From JAXDJH01 sp034663635 (lineage in GTDB: Bacteria; Actinomycetota; CADDZG01; WHSQ01): a DNA stretch of 64,000 nt. Below the pieces are notes generated by a model that was not told the origin of the DNA, made no database searches, and worked only from the letters and a program-made list of their open reading frames with translations. The translations under genes were made by a program, and so were the position numbers. The first letter of the stretch is position 1, and each line of letters begins with the position of its first letter. Below, piece by piece: positions 42,906 through 51,126 of the stretch. Location of the stretch: positions 1 through 64,000 of the forward strand of contig JAXDJH010000007.1 in NCBI GenBank assembly GCA_034663635.1, given 5' to 3'.

Positions 42906-43493
42906 ATGGGGGCCTGGAGACGCCACGGCTCTGAGACGGGCGCGAGCCTCGTCGAGATGCTGACGGCCATCGCTCTCGGGGCCATCCTGGTGAGCCTGTC
43001 GTTCGGAGCCCTTAGGCATTTCTGGCGGGTCAATTCGCTCGAAGGCGCCCAAGGCGAGTTGACGACTCAGTTCCGCCGCCTCCACCAGCAAGCGGTCACG
43101 GGTGATGAGGCCGAGGTTTATGGCGCAGTATTCGAACCAGGGTCAGACTCCTGGGATGAGATCAGATTCTCGCCGAACGGACCGGGCCCGGCCGATGACG
43201 AGTGCGTTGCCGTCGGTGAGCCTCATCCTCTCTCGGGAGGTCTCGTCGGGACGAGTTTCGTAGGTGCAGGGGTGACCATCGAGTACGCGGACTTCACGCC
43301 CGTGCCTGATGGGACCCCGGAGAAGGACAAATGTGCCGGCCTAGATGTGGTGGACGTTGGTTCGGAGACCATCTTCTTCTACCGCCGCGGCAACGCGACG
43401 GGAGGCGTGGTCGGCCTCTATCAGGAGGCGATGGATCGCACCCTGCAGGTCCAGGTTTCGAGCCTTACCGGCAGTGTCGTCGAGGTTCGATGA
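42906..43493 (+). CDS. Prepilin-like protein (minor pilin, GspH/FimT-like)
   Basis: A 195-residue prepilin-type protein: short leader ending in Gly, then ASLVEMLTAIALGAILVSLSFGALRHF, with Glu at position +5 of the mature hydrophobic helix, which is the prepilin peptidase signature. The C-terminal beta-rich domain contains two Cys. Its stop overlaps the next start (ATGA). Probably a minor component of a type IV pilus or pseudopilus. Confidence 0.82.
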   Translation: MGAWRRHGSETGASLVEMLTAIALGAILVSLSFGALRHFWRVNSLEGAQGELTTQFRRLHQQAVTGDEAEVYGAVFEPGSDSWDEIRFSPNGPGPADDECVAVGEPHPLSGGLVGTSFVGAGVTIEYADFTPVPDGTPEKDKCAGLDVVDVGSETIFFYRRGNATGGVVGLYQEAMDRTLQVQVSSLTGSVVEVR

Positions 43494-45319
43494 TCGTCGG
43501 GGGCCGGGCCCCCTATAAAAACGAGGGATTCACGCTCGTGGAGATCCTCGTGTCGATGATGGTCTTCTCCATCGTCACGCTGGGGATGATCCCTCTCATC
43601 TCCGCGTCGCTTAGGTCGGCCGCGCTGGCTCGAAGCGAAAGCGTTGCAAAGGCAGTGACCGAGAAAGGCATGGAGCAGATCCGATCGCTGCCCTTCTACG
43701 TTTCATCGGGCACCACTCCCAAGGCGGTCGATGTCTTGGACTTCTACTTCCCGGATAAGACCGCCCCAGCTCTGGCCGGTGGTTATGTCGCCATTCCCAG
43801 TCTTTCTCCCGTGCCCATCTACAGAACCACGTGCGACTCGACGAGCACGGCTCCCGCCTGCCCGAAACCCATACCGGCGGGTTACACGATGACGATCGAC
43901 GCCCAGTTCGTGAATCCGGGTGCCTTGGACGGTTCGGGCAATCAGACGTTCACTCCCATCGATCCGCCTTTCGACTACACCTGGAGCAATCCCGCTCACG
44001 ACACTCCCGTCTCCAGGATCCTCCGCGTCAGGATCACCACGACGTGGGCCTTCGGCGTGAAGCAACACACCTACGACCTCGCGGCACTCGTCGGCGAACG
44101 CGGCTTCCAGACCGATCGCGTCAGGGGAGATGCGGTGATCGATTACGGCGTTCAGGTCTTGACGGGATTCAAGCGTGCACTCGATAACTCGAGGAGCTAT
44201 CTCGTTGCCACGGTGGGAGCCGCGGAGTCGCGCATCTTCACTCGTGATGTCTCAGAAGCGATCCAGACCTCTAGCGGTGGGGTTCTGCGCCTGACCCGAG
44301 ACGACTCCGTGGTTGGGGCGGGGACCGAGCTCTTGTCGGGAGCCGGTGCTGCCGCCAGCTACGCCGCCCCTCCCGACCAAAGCCCAGCGCCGGATACAAC
44401 CGCCATAGAACGCACCCTGATCCATCCGGATATCGCAACGGCAGTGGGCTTCCTGGACGACACTAAAACGAGTGGATCGAGCGTCTCGACTACCCCTTCA
44501 GCGGGCGGAAGCTTCACCGTGAACGCCAAGGTTCTGAGCGCGGGAGATGCGCTTCACAGCTGGGTCACCAATCAAGCGGTGACGGGCGCCCTCACTCAGT
44601 TGCGGTTGGCCGCCGGCATACCGATGTTCTCAGTGAGGCCGCATTGCATCCTTGTCGCGTGCCCAAGTTCTTCAGTGTTCGGCTCGACGTCCGCCGATGC
44701 GGTGCCCATATCCTCGCCCACCAGGAAGGTTCACGCGGCTGCGACCATCCCGTCGACGAAGCCTCTCGAGGAAGTTCATCTGTTCCCGGCTTCGTTCCTT
44801 GCCGGGCCGATCAGGGATAGGTCGCTGATCAGGATCGAGGATTTCAGCGCGACGGTGGATTGCAGTGCGGCTCCAGCCGGAGCTTCAGCCACTGCCTACT
44901 GGCAAGCGACCGTGAAGATCTACGAAGACCCCCTTGTCGGGGCGGCCGGCTATCACACCTATCCGCAGTTCACGTCGACGGCCAACCCGACCGACTTCAA
45001 TCCGCTGCTTCCAAACGCAGCGTTGGTCAACACGTTCCAGGAGCTGCGCCTCGAGAACCCCAGGGTCTTCAATGTTCCACTGTCTGCAAACGACCTCTAC
45101 CTCTTCGAGGACACGGCCGCAGGGAAGATCGGATACCTCTCGAAAGCCGCTTCTCTGATCAACCCGCCCACCGAGGTCTCCGATGGCAACCGCTACACGT
45201 CTGCGACCATCGACGGCGCGATCCGGATCGACACGGTTCCAACGGATCCGGCCATCCCCCAAAGCAGGCTAAACATCTCTATTGGAAAGCTCGCGTGTGA
45301 AGCTATAGATCGACGATGA
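43490..45319 (+). CDS. Large prepilin-like protein (PilV-type N terminus)
   Basis: A 609-residue protein, far longer than ordinary pilins. The ATG at 43490 overlaps the previous stop and gives the leader MIVGGRAPYKNEG, followed by FTLVEILVSMMVFSIVTLGMIPLI, a perfect class III prepilin motif (cleavage after Gly, Glu at +5). The remaining 560 residues form a large extracellular region with several Cys and Ser/Thr/Pro-rich segments. A minor-pilin adhesin at the tip is a reasonable guess. It overlaps the following gene by four bases. Confidence 0.85.
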   Translation: MIVGGRAPYKNEGFTLVEILVSMMVFSIVTLGMIPLISASLRSAALARSESVAKAVTEKGMEQIRSLPFYVSSGTTPKAVDVLDFYFPDKTAPALAGGYVAIPSLSPVPIYRTTCDSTSTAPACPKPIPAGYTMTIDAQFVNPGALDGSGNQTFTPIDPPFDYTWSNPAHDTPVSRILRVRITTTWAFGVKQHTYDLAALVGERGFQTDRVRGDAVIDYGVQVLTGFKRALDNSRSYLVATVGAAESRIFTRDVSEAIQTSSGGVLRLTRDDSVVGAGTELLSGAGAAASYAAPPDQSPAPDTTAIERTLIHPDIATAVGFLDDTKTSGSSVSTTPSAGGSFTVNAKVLSAGDALHSWVTNQAVTGALTQLRLAAGIPMFSVRPHCILVACPSSSVFGSTSADAVPISSPTRKVHAAATIPSTKPLEEVHLFPASFLAGPIRDRSLIRIEDFSATVDCSAAPAGASATAYWQATVKIYEDPLVGAAGYHTYPQFTSTANPTDFNPLLPNAALVNTFQELRLENPRVFNVPLSANDLYLFEDTAAGKIGYLSKAASLINPPTEVSDGNRYTSATIDGAIRIDTVPTDPAIPQSRLNISIGKLACEAIDRR

Positions 45320-45972
45320 CGCGATACAGAGGGGAACGTGGGTTCACCCTTATCGAGTTGCTCGTGGCCATGCTCTTGATGGCGGCTGTTTCTGTGGGCT
45401 TCTACGAAGTGATGATGTCGGGTGCTCGCAGCTCCCGCACTGCCGAGTCGCTTGCTCACATCTCCGGCGAAGCGCGGGTCGGACTGAACCGGTTGCTGCG
45501 CGAAACGCGCGAGGCAACGGCACTGACGGACGCGACCGTGGACGGAAACTCTTATCAGATCAAGGTGGATCCGGATGGGGACGGCACCGAGGCGCCGTAC
45601 TACTTGAGGTTCACTCGAGACGGAGACGAGCTCACGATGTTCCAAAGCCTCAGCGCTGGAGGGACGCCTGTCGATGAGGCTGTTCTGGTGAGTGGGATCA
45701 CCCCGCAGGCGGGCAGCACAGCGATCTTCTCCTTCTCCAGTCACCTGCTTGAGTACGACGCGAATTCGGACGGGACGGTCACCTGGCTTGAGCTGGATCA
45801 AGCTGGATGCAAACCGTTGCTGCCGCCGCCGGGAGACTGCAGCAACTCACTCACCGCCCAGGAGTTCCCCAACCTCACGCGGATCGCTTACGCGTTCGAC
45901 ATCCGAGACGGCGATGCGGAGGGGGCGTTTGTGGGTGAAGCGAACATTAGGGCCGCGTGGCGCGGCCCTTGA
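45316..45972 (+). CDS. Prepilin-like protein (PilW/GspJ-type)
   Basis: A 218-residue minor pilin. The start overlaps the preceding stop (ATGA). Leader MTRYRGERG, then FTLIELLVAMLLMAAVSVGFYEVMM with Glu at +5. The segment 'SGEARVGLNRLLRETREAT' followed by a beta-rich region is characteristic of PilW/GspJ proteins. A DxDxDG-like loop (DANSDGTVTWLELD) near residue 155 could bind calcium. The following gene starts one base after its stop. Confidence 0.87.
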   Translation: MTRYRGERGFTLIELLVAMLLMAAVSVGFYEVMMSGARSSRTAESLAHISGEARVGLNRLLRETREATALTDATVDGNSYQIKVDPDGDGTEAPYYLRFTRDGDELTMFQSLSAGGTPVDEAVLVSGITPQAGSTAIFSFSSHLLEYDANSDGTVTWLELDQAGCKPLLPPPGDCSNSLTAQEFPNLTRIAYAFDIRDGDAEGAFVGEANIRAAWRGP

Positions 45973-45973
45973 T

Positions 45974-47470
45974 GTGATCCGCTCGAACGACCGCGGCGTC
46001 GCAATGCCCACTGTGCTCTTCGTGGGCGCTGTACTGACCGCGATCGTGTCCATCTCGGTCTACGCAGCGATCACCGAACTCCAGATCGGTCAGCGAGATA
46101 GGCGAGCGACGCAAGCTTTGACGCTCGCAGAGAACGGCGTTCCGCGTTTGTTGCTCGAGCTAAAGGGATCGGGCTCGCTCACCTGGGGCGACATCCGAGC
46201 GGCGGGATGTACCAAGGCTCCCATCGCTGTGGCGAGGGGAGTCCTCGACACAGGCGAGTTGTTCAACGCCGAGCTCTCCGTCTACGACCCGAACGCTGCT
46301 GCGACTGAACGCATCCCGGCAACCCCGTGGGATTTGACGAACAATGGGGCCGCTCCATGCGTCGATGCTCTCGGCAACCCGCTCCCGTCCGTGCCCAGCG
46401 TGTCGCAGCCCAGGTACTTCGCCATCAGTGCGGAGGGCCAGAAAGGGGGAGTGCCGGCAGGAACCGCGCATAGCTCGCGATCCATCCTTCAAGTAATAAA
46501 AGTGACGCGCCTTCAACTGCCGATGGGAGTCTTCGCCGACGACGTGACTATCAATGGAAGCCCGGTCTTCGACAGTCTGAGCTTGTTGACCACGGGCGAT
46601 GTTGCAGGTCGAGAAAAGATCGGCTTCAAGAACACGGACAAGATCTACACGAAGGCAGACTTCTGGCCGACCCTCAGCGCGGCGCAGGCGGCGCCGACCG
46701 CTGCTCATGCCCTCGGCGGGTTGTACTTGCGTGGAACGGGCACGCCGGAACATCCGCCGTCCCTCACTTGCGACGCGAACAACGCCGCTGTCGGGAAAGG
46801 AACGGCCGGCCAGTCTCAATGGGATCAGAGCGGCCGTGGGGACGTGATCACATCTCCACCTATCTGCGGGGTGGGCCCTCCGCCAACTTCGTACTTCTCC
46901 GCAATCGACATGAAGCGGATAGCGCCCATCAAGAGCATCTCTAACCAGAGTTACGTCGCGTTGAAGCGCGCTGCGGTCGAAAATGGGATCCACTGCATGA
47001 TCACCGGGACCGGCACCCTGTCCGTGGCCAGTTGCACGGCCGCCGGCGCCCCTTACGTCATCGCCGCCAACACCATCGCGGCGGGCTCCGTCCCGGCACC
47101 AGTCACGAGTCACAGGAATTACGTCGCTTACTTCGAGTTCGATACTCCGGCTGCCGTACTCACGAACGAGATCACCTGGGCCGCCAACGCTGGTGTCTGC
47201 GACACAGACCCCGCGGTGAGCTCGTCGGTCACGATCGTCGTTCGAAACGGGGGAGTGAAACTCCAGAACGCGACCGTCTCGGGCGCTGTGATCGCTCGAG
47301 AGGGTGCGGTCAAAGATTCCGGAGCGGTCACGTTCAACGGTTCGATCCTAGCGAAGAGCTTCGCGAGTTATAGCCAAAGCGCCATCTACAAGATGGACGA
47401 CTGCTGGGTAGGCAACATGCCCGTTGCGTTCCTTAACATCGACCTCGGCGATTGGCGAGAGGTCGACTAG
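45974..47470 (+). CDS. PilX-like minor pilin / surface protein
   Basis: A 498-residue protein starting at GTG 45974, one base after the previous stop. The N terminus MIRSNDRGVAMPTVLFVGAVLTAIVSISVYAAITELQIGQRD resembles PilX, with a hydrophobic helix directly after a Gly but without Glu at +5. The large extracellular part has Cys pairs and a beta-helix-like C terminus (VTIVVRNGGVKLQNATVSGAVIAREGAVKDSGAVTFNGSILAKSF). Last gene of the operon. No pilus motor, peptidase or secretin genes are in the window. Confidence 0.78.
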   Translation: MIRSNDRGVAMPTVLFVGAVLTAIVSISVYAAITELQIGQRDRRATQALTLAENGVPRLLLELKGSGSLTWGDIRAAGCTKAPIAVARGVLDTGELFNAELSVYDPNAAATERIPATPWDLTNNGAAPCVDALGNPLPSVPSVSQPRYFAISAEGQKGGVPAGTAHSSRSILQVIKVTRLQLPMGVFADDVTINGSPVFDSLSLLTTGDVAGREKIGFKNTDKIYTKADFWPTLSAAQAAPTAAHALGGLYLRGTGTPEHPPSLTCDANNAAVGKGTAGQSQWDQSGRGDVITSPPICGVGPPPTSYFSAIDMKRIAPIKSISNQSYVALKRAAVENGIHCMITGTGTLSVASCTAAGAPYVIAANTIAAGSVPAPVTSHRNYVAYFEFDTPAAVLTNEITWAANAGVCDTDPAVSSSVTIVVRNGGVKLQNATVSGAVIAREGAVKDSGAVTFNGSILAKSFASYSQSAIYKMDDCWVGNMPVAFLNIDLGDWREVD

Positions 47471-47477
47471 TTAACGA

Positions 47478-47693
47478 CTAGGACGCTTTACGGGCGCCGA
47501 CGACCAGCGAGTCGAGGAGCTTCTGCGACGAGTTTGCGATCTCTCTAACTGCAGCGTCGAATACTGCTTCGTTTGCGTGCGAAGGCTTGCGATATCCGCT
47601 GATCTTGCGCACGAACTGCAGGGCTGCTGCTTCGATCTCTTCCTCGGTCGGTGGCCCCTCGGGGGTCCTCAACGTCTTGATGCTTCTGCACAT
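47478..47693 (-). CDS. DUF2277 family protein
   Basis: A 71-residue cytoplasmic protein matching DUF2277 throughout: MCRSIKTLRTPEGPPTEEEIEAAALQFVRKISGYRKPSHANEAVFDAAV. The family is common in actinobacteria and has no assigned function. The MCRSIK start with invariant Cys2 supports this ATG. It is 18 bases downstream of the MFS gene on the same strand, so probably co-transcribed. Confidence 0.93.
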   Translation of the reverse strand: MCRSIKTLRTPEGPPTEEEIEAAALQFVRKISGYRKPSHANEAVFDAAVREIANSSQKLLDSLVVGARKAS

Positions 47694-47711
47694 CGTCGAA
47701 GGATAAGCGCG

Positions 47712-48935
47712 TCATCCGCGGCCCCCGGCGATCCCCGCGGCCTCGGGCAAGCGCTTGAGTCGCAACATCGCGAGCAGACCGAGAGCCGGGCCCGGCGCGA
47801 GGAAGGCGAATGCCCAGCGCCAGCTGAACGAGTCCTCCAGTAAGGGGATCAACCAGATGGTGGCGACCGTCAGGGTGAAGCCGACCGCGAGCTGGAGGGT
47901 AAGGGCCGTTCCCACATAAGCCTGATCCGCGAGTTCCGTGACGATCGTCGAAAACTGTGCCGAATCGGCGACCACCGCGAAACCCCAGATGAGGCCGAGG
48001 ATCAGAACGATCCAGACGGGCCCTTTGAAGAGCAGGCCGATCGATAGAGCGCAAGCACCCGAGATCGCCATCATCAGAGCCGTGGTGCGGGTGCGACCCC
48101 ACCGGTCGCCTAGTACGCCCCCGACGAAACAGCCGACGGCTCCCATCCCGATGACTGCGAATGTGGCTAGGGGGGCCGCCTTGCTGGGGTCGTTGTTGGT
48201 CGCTTGTAGCTCGGCCGCGAAGAACGCCACGAACCAAGCCCACATCGCGTAGAGCTCCCACATGTGACCGAAGTAACCGATGGAAGCGAGCCTCACTCCA
48301 CGATTCGAAAGGATCTTCTTCACCTGACGCGGATCGAATGGCGCTCGGGTGAACGGAAACGGTCCTTCGCGCACGAACGCGAGCGCGACCGCGGCTCCGG
48401 CCACGGTCAACGCCGAGGTCACTTCCACGACGGATTTCCACCCAAGTCCGCCCAGACCGTTGACGAGGTGTGGGGCGGCCGAGCCGATCGTCAACGCTCC
48501 GACCATGAGACCTAAGGCGGTGCCTCTCGACTTGCGCGTCCACGTCGCCATCAGCTTGAGCGCGGGCGGGTAGACGCCGGCGAGAAAGAAACCCGTTAGA
48601 GCGCGGAGGGGGATAGCCAGCGCAGGGCCGCCGGCGAAGAGCAAACCGAGATTCGCAAGAGCGGCACCCCCGGCTCCCGCGACGAGGACGCTACGCGCGG
48701 GAAAGACGTCGGCCAGGTTGAGGATGCTGGAGAGAAGTGCGCCGGCCACGAATCCCAGCTGAACCGAGATGGTCAACCACGCGCCTACCGAGTCGGACAG
48801 CCCCCACTCGGCTTTCAATTGTGGGATCACAGCGGAGGCCGAGAACCACGTGGTCATCCCAAGGATGAGAGTGAGTCCGAGCGCCGCAAGGGCCCGGCGT
48901 CTACCGGTCCGTTCTTCGATCTCCCCTCTGGTCAT
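47712..48935 (-). CDS. MFS transporter
   Basis: A permease of about 407 residues with 12 predicted membrane helices. Family marks are TTWFSASAVIPQLKAEWGLSDSVGAWLTISVQLGFVAGALLSS in helices 1-2, PARSVLVAGAGGAALANLGLL, and DRWGRTRTTALMMAISG for the mid-protein MFS loop. The substrate is unknown. The ATG at 48935 (MTRGEIEER) is chosen; starts up to 48974 are possible. Confidence 0.88.
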   Translation of the reverse strand: MTRGEIEERTGRRRALAALGLTLILGMTTWFSASAVIPQLKAEWGLSDSVGAWLTISVQLGFVAGALLSSILNLADVFPARSVLVAGAGGAALANLGLLFAGGPALAIPLRALTGFFLAGVYPPALKLMATWTRKSRGTALGLMVGALTIGSAAPHLVNGLGGLGWKSVVEVTSALTVAGAAVALAFVREGPFPFTRAPFDPRQVKKILSNRGVRLASIGYFGHMWELYAMWAWFVAFFAAELQATNNDPSKAAPLATFAVIGMGAVGCFVGGVLGDRWGRTRTTALMMAISGACALSIGLLFKGPVWIVLILGLIWGFAVVADSAQFSTIVTELADQAYVGTALTLQLAVGFTLTVATIWLIPLLEDSFSWRWAFAFLAPGPALGLLAMLRLKRLPEAAGIAGGRG

Positions 48936-49045
48936 GGCGACCGCTTCCCAGCTCATCCCTGGAGATTGCATCAAGTGGACCGATGTCGCCGAACCGCGGC
49001 TGAAATCCTGGGTCCTGCGGACGCGCGCTCCTATAGTGCGAACAT

Positions 49046-51085
49046 ATGTTCGAAACCCCGACGCAAAGCCCGCCTCGGCCCTGGCTGGAGGAGCTGAATC
49101 CGGATCAGGCGAGAGCCGTTACCACCGATGCACGCTCCGTCCTGATCGTCGCAGGGGCCGGAACTGGGAAGACGAAGACGCTCGCGGCCAGGGTGGCCTA
49201 TCTGATCGAGCAGGGGGTCTCGCCGGGACGCATCCTCCTTTTGACATTCACTAGAAGGGCGGCCAGGGAGATGCTCGGCCGGGCCGAGCGGCTGGCCTCT
49301 ATCAAGGCGACGGGGCGCCCGTGGGGTGGAACGTTCCACTCCGTCGGCAATCGCCTCTTGAGGATCTACTCACAAGCCGTCGGACTCCCTGGTGAGTTCA
49401 CGGTCATGGACGCGTCGGACGGCGCAGACATGATGGACATGATCCGTTCGGACCTGGGCTTCGAGAAGGTGAAGCGGAGGTTCCCGAACAAGTCCACTCT
49501 GCAGTCGATCTATTCCGCGACCGTCAATGCCGAGCGCATGCTGGGCGACGTCCTGCGTAAGGACTTCCCCTGGTGTCTCGACGAGGAACCGGCCATCGCC
49601 GACATCTTCAATGTCTACACGTTGCGGAAGCGGTCGCAAGGCGTTCTCGATTACGACGACCTTCTCATCTACTGGCGCGCGATGCTCGAGCTCGAACCGA
49701 TCGGAGCCAGCATCGCCGGGATGTTCGACCACGTCTTGGTCGACGAGTATCAGGACACGAACTCGATCCAGGCCGACATCTTGCTTGGGATGCTCAACAA
49801 GTCGAACAACATGATGGTCGTAGGAGACGACGCTCAAGCGATCTATTCGTTCAGAGCCGCATCGGTCACGAATATCCTGGAATTCCCCAAGCAACATCCG
49901 GACACCGAGATCCTGATGCTCGAGCGGAACTATCGCTCCACCCCTCGGATCTTGGAGACCTCGAACGCGGTTATCGCTCAAGCGTCCGCGCGCTACGTCA
50001 AGAATCTCTGGACCGACCGCTCCGACGGAGCCCCGCCTCAACTCCTCACTTGCGTCGACGAGAACCAGCAGTCGACTGCCGTGCGCGATCGTGTTCTGGA
50101 GCACAGAGAGCGAGGCGTCCCTCTCAAATCGCAGGCAGTGTTGTTCAGGGCCGGGCATCACAGCGCTCCGCTCGAGATCGAACTCGCTCGGGCCAATATC
50201 CCATTCGTCAAATACGGAGGGCTGAAGTTCCTGGAGGCCGCGCATGTGAAGGACGTGATCTCGTTCTTACGCATCCTCGAGAATCCTTACGACGAGCTGA
50301 GTTGGTTCCGCGTGCTCAAGCTTGTCGAAGGTGTGGGACCCGGCACCGCGCGAAGAGTCATCGAGAAGATCGGCGTTCGAACCGGCGAGAGGAGCGTGTC
50401 GCCGCTCGCCAAGTTCGTTAGCGACGGCGAAGGCTCGACGCACCTGGAGACGCTGCGGAAGGCATTTGCCGATTGCATCGAAGTCTCGGACGTCGCGACC
50501 GAGATCGACAGGTTCCGGATGTTCTACGACGACGCCTGCAGGCGGCTTTACGAGGGGGCCGAGGCGCGCCTGCGTGATGTCGAACAACTCGCAGGCATGG
50601 CCGCTCGCCATGGCGAGCGCCGGAAACTGTTGACCGAGCTCGCTCTGGACCCTCCCGCCTCGACGGGAGATCTCGCCGTGCCCCCTCACCTAGACGACGA
50701 TTACCTCATCCTCTCCACGATGCATTCGGCCAAGGGCTGCGAATGGGACGTCGTTCACGTAATCCATGCGGCCGACGGGATGATCCCGTCGGACATGGCG
50801 GTTTCCGATCAGGAGGGCGTCGACGAGGAGCTCAGGCTGTTCTACGTCGCGCTGACACGTGCACGCAACGATCTCTACGTCTACTTCCCGCTGCGCTACT
50901 ACCACCGCAGGTTCGGGCTCGACGATCCGCATTCCTACGGGCAGCTGACTCGATTCCTGCCGGAAAGGGTCGCTTCCCTATTCGAGAGGACCTCGCTCGT
51001 CATCGAACAGCCCGACGACCCCACCGGACCGAGGGATGCCGTGGGCTCCGTCGACGCTTTCCTTCAACGGCTTTGGTCCGCCTGA
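49046..51085 (+). CDS. UvrD/Rep-type superfamily 1 helicase
   Basis: A 679-residue 3'-5' DNA helicase. Motif Q/I: NPDQARAVTTDARSVLIVAGAGTGKTKTLAARV. Ia: LLLTFTRRAAREM. II: VLVDEYQDTNSIQ. III: MVVGDDAQAIYSFRAA. IV: LERNYRST. V/VI: LSTMHSAKGCEWDVVHVI and EELRLFYVALTRARNDLYVY. It probably acts in DNA repair or replication restart. It lacks a nuclease domain, and no partner subunit is adjacent. Divergent from the MFS gene. Confidence 0.95.
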   Translation: MFETPTQSPPRPWLEELNPDQARAVTTDARSVLIVAGAGTGKTKTLAARVAYLIEQGVSPGRILLLTFTRRAAREMLGRAERLASIKATGRPWGGTFHSVGNRLLRIYSQAVGLPGEFTVMDASDGADMMDMIRSDLGFEKVKRRFPNKSTLQSIYSATVNAERMLGDVLRKDFPWCLDEEPAIADIFNVYTLRKRSQGVLDYDDLLIYWRAMLELEPIGASIAGMFDHVLVDEYQDTNSIQADILLGMLNKSNNMMVVGDDAQAIYSFRAASVTNILEFPKQHPDTEILMLERNYRSTPRILETSNAVIAQASARYVKNLWTDRSDGAPPQLLTCVDENQQSTAVRDRVLEHRERGVPLKSQAVLFRAGHHSAPLEIELARANIPFVKYGGLKFLEAAHVKDVISFLRILENPYDELSWFRVLKLVEGVGPGTARRVIEKIGVRTGERSVSPLAKFVSDGEGSTHLETLRKAFADCIEVSDVATEIDRFRMFYDDACRRLYEGAEARLRDVEQLAGMAARHGERRKLLTELALDPPASTGDLAVPPHLDDDYLILSTMHSAKGCEWDVVHVIHAADGMIPSDMAVSDQEGVDEELRLFYVALTRARNDLYVYFPLRYYHRRFGLDDPHSYGQLTRFLPERVASLFERTSLVIEQPDDPTGPRDAVGSVDAFLQRLWSA

Positions 51086-51126
51086 AGTCCCTACCCACCT
51101 CCAGCTCCGTCCGCGAAGCTACGTAG

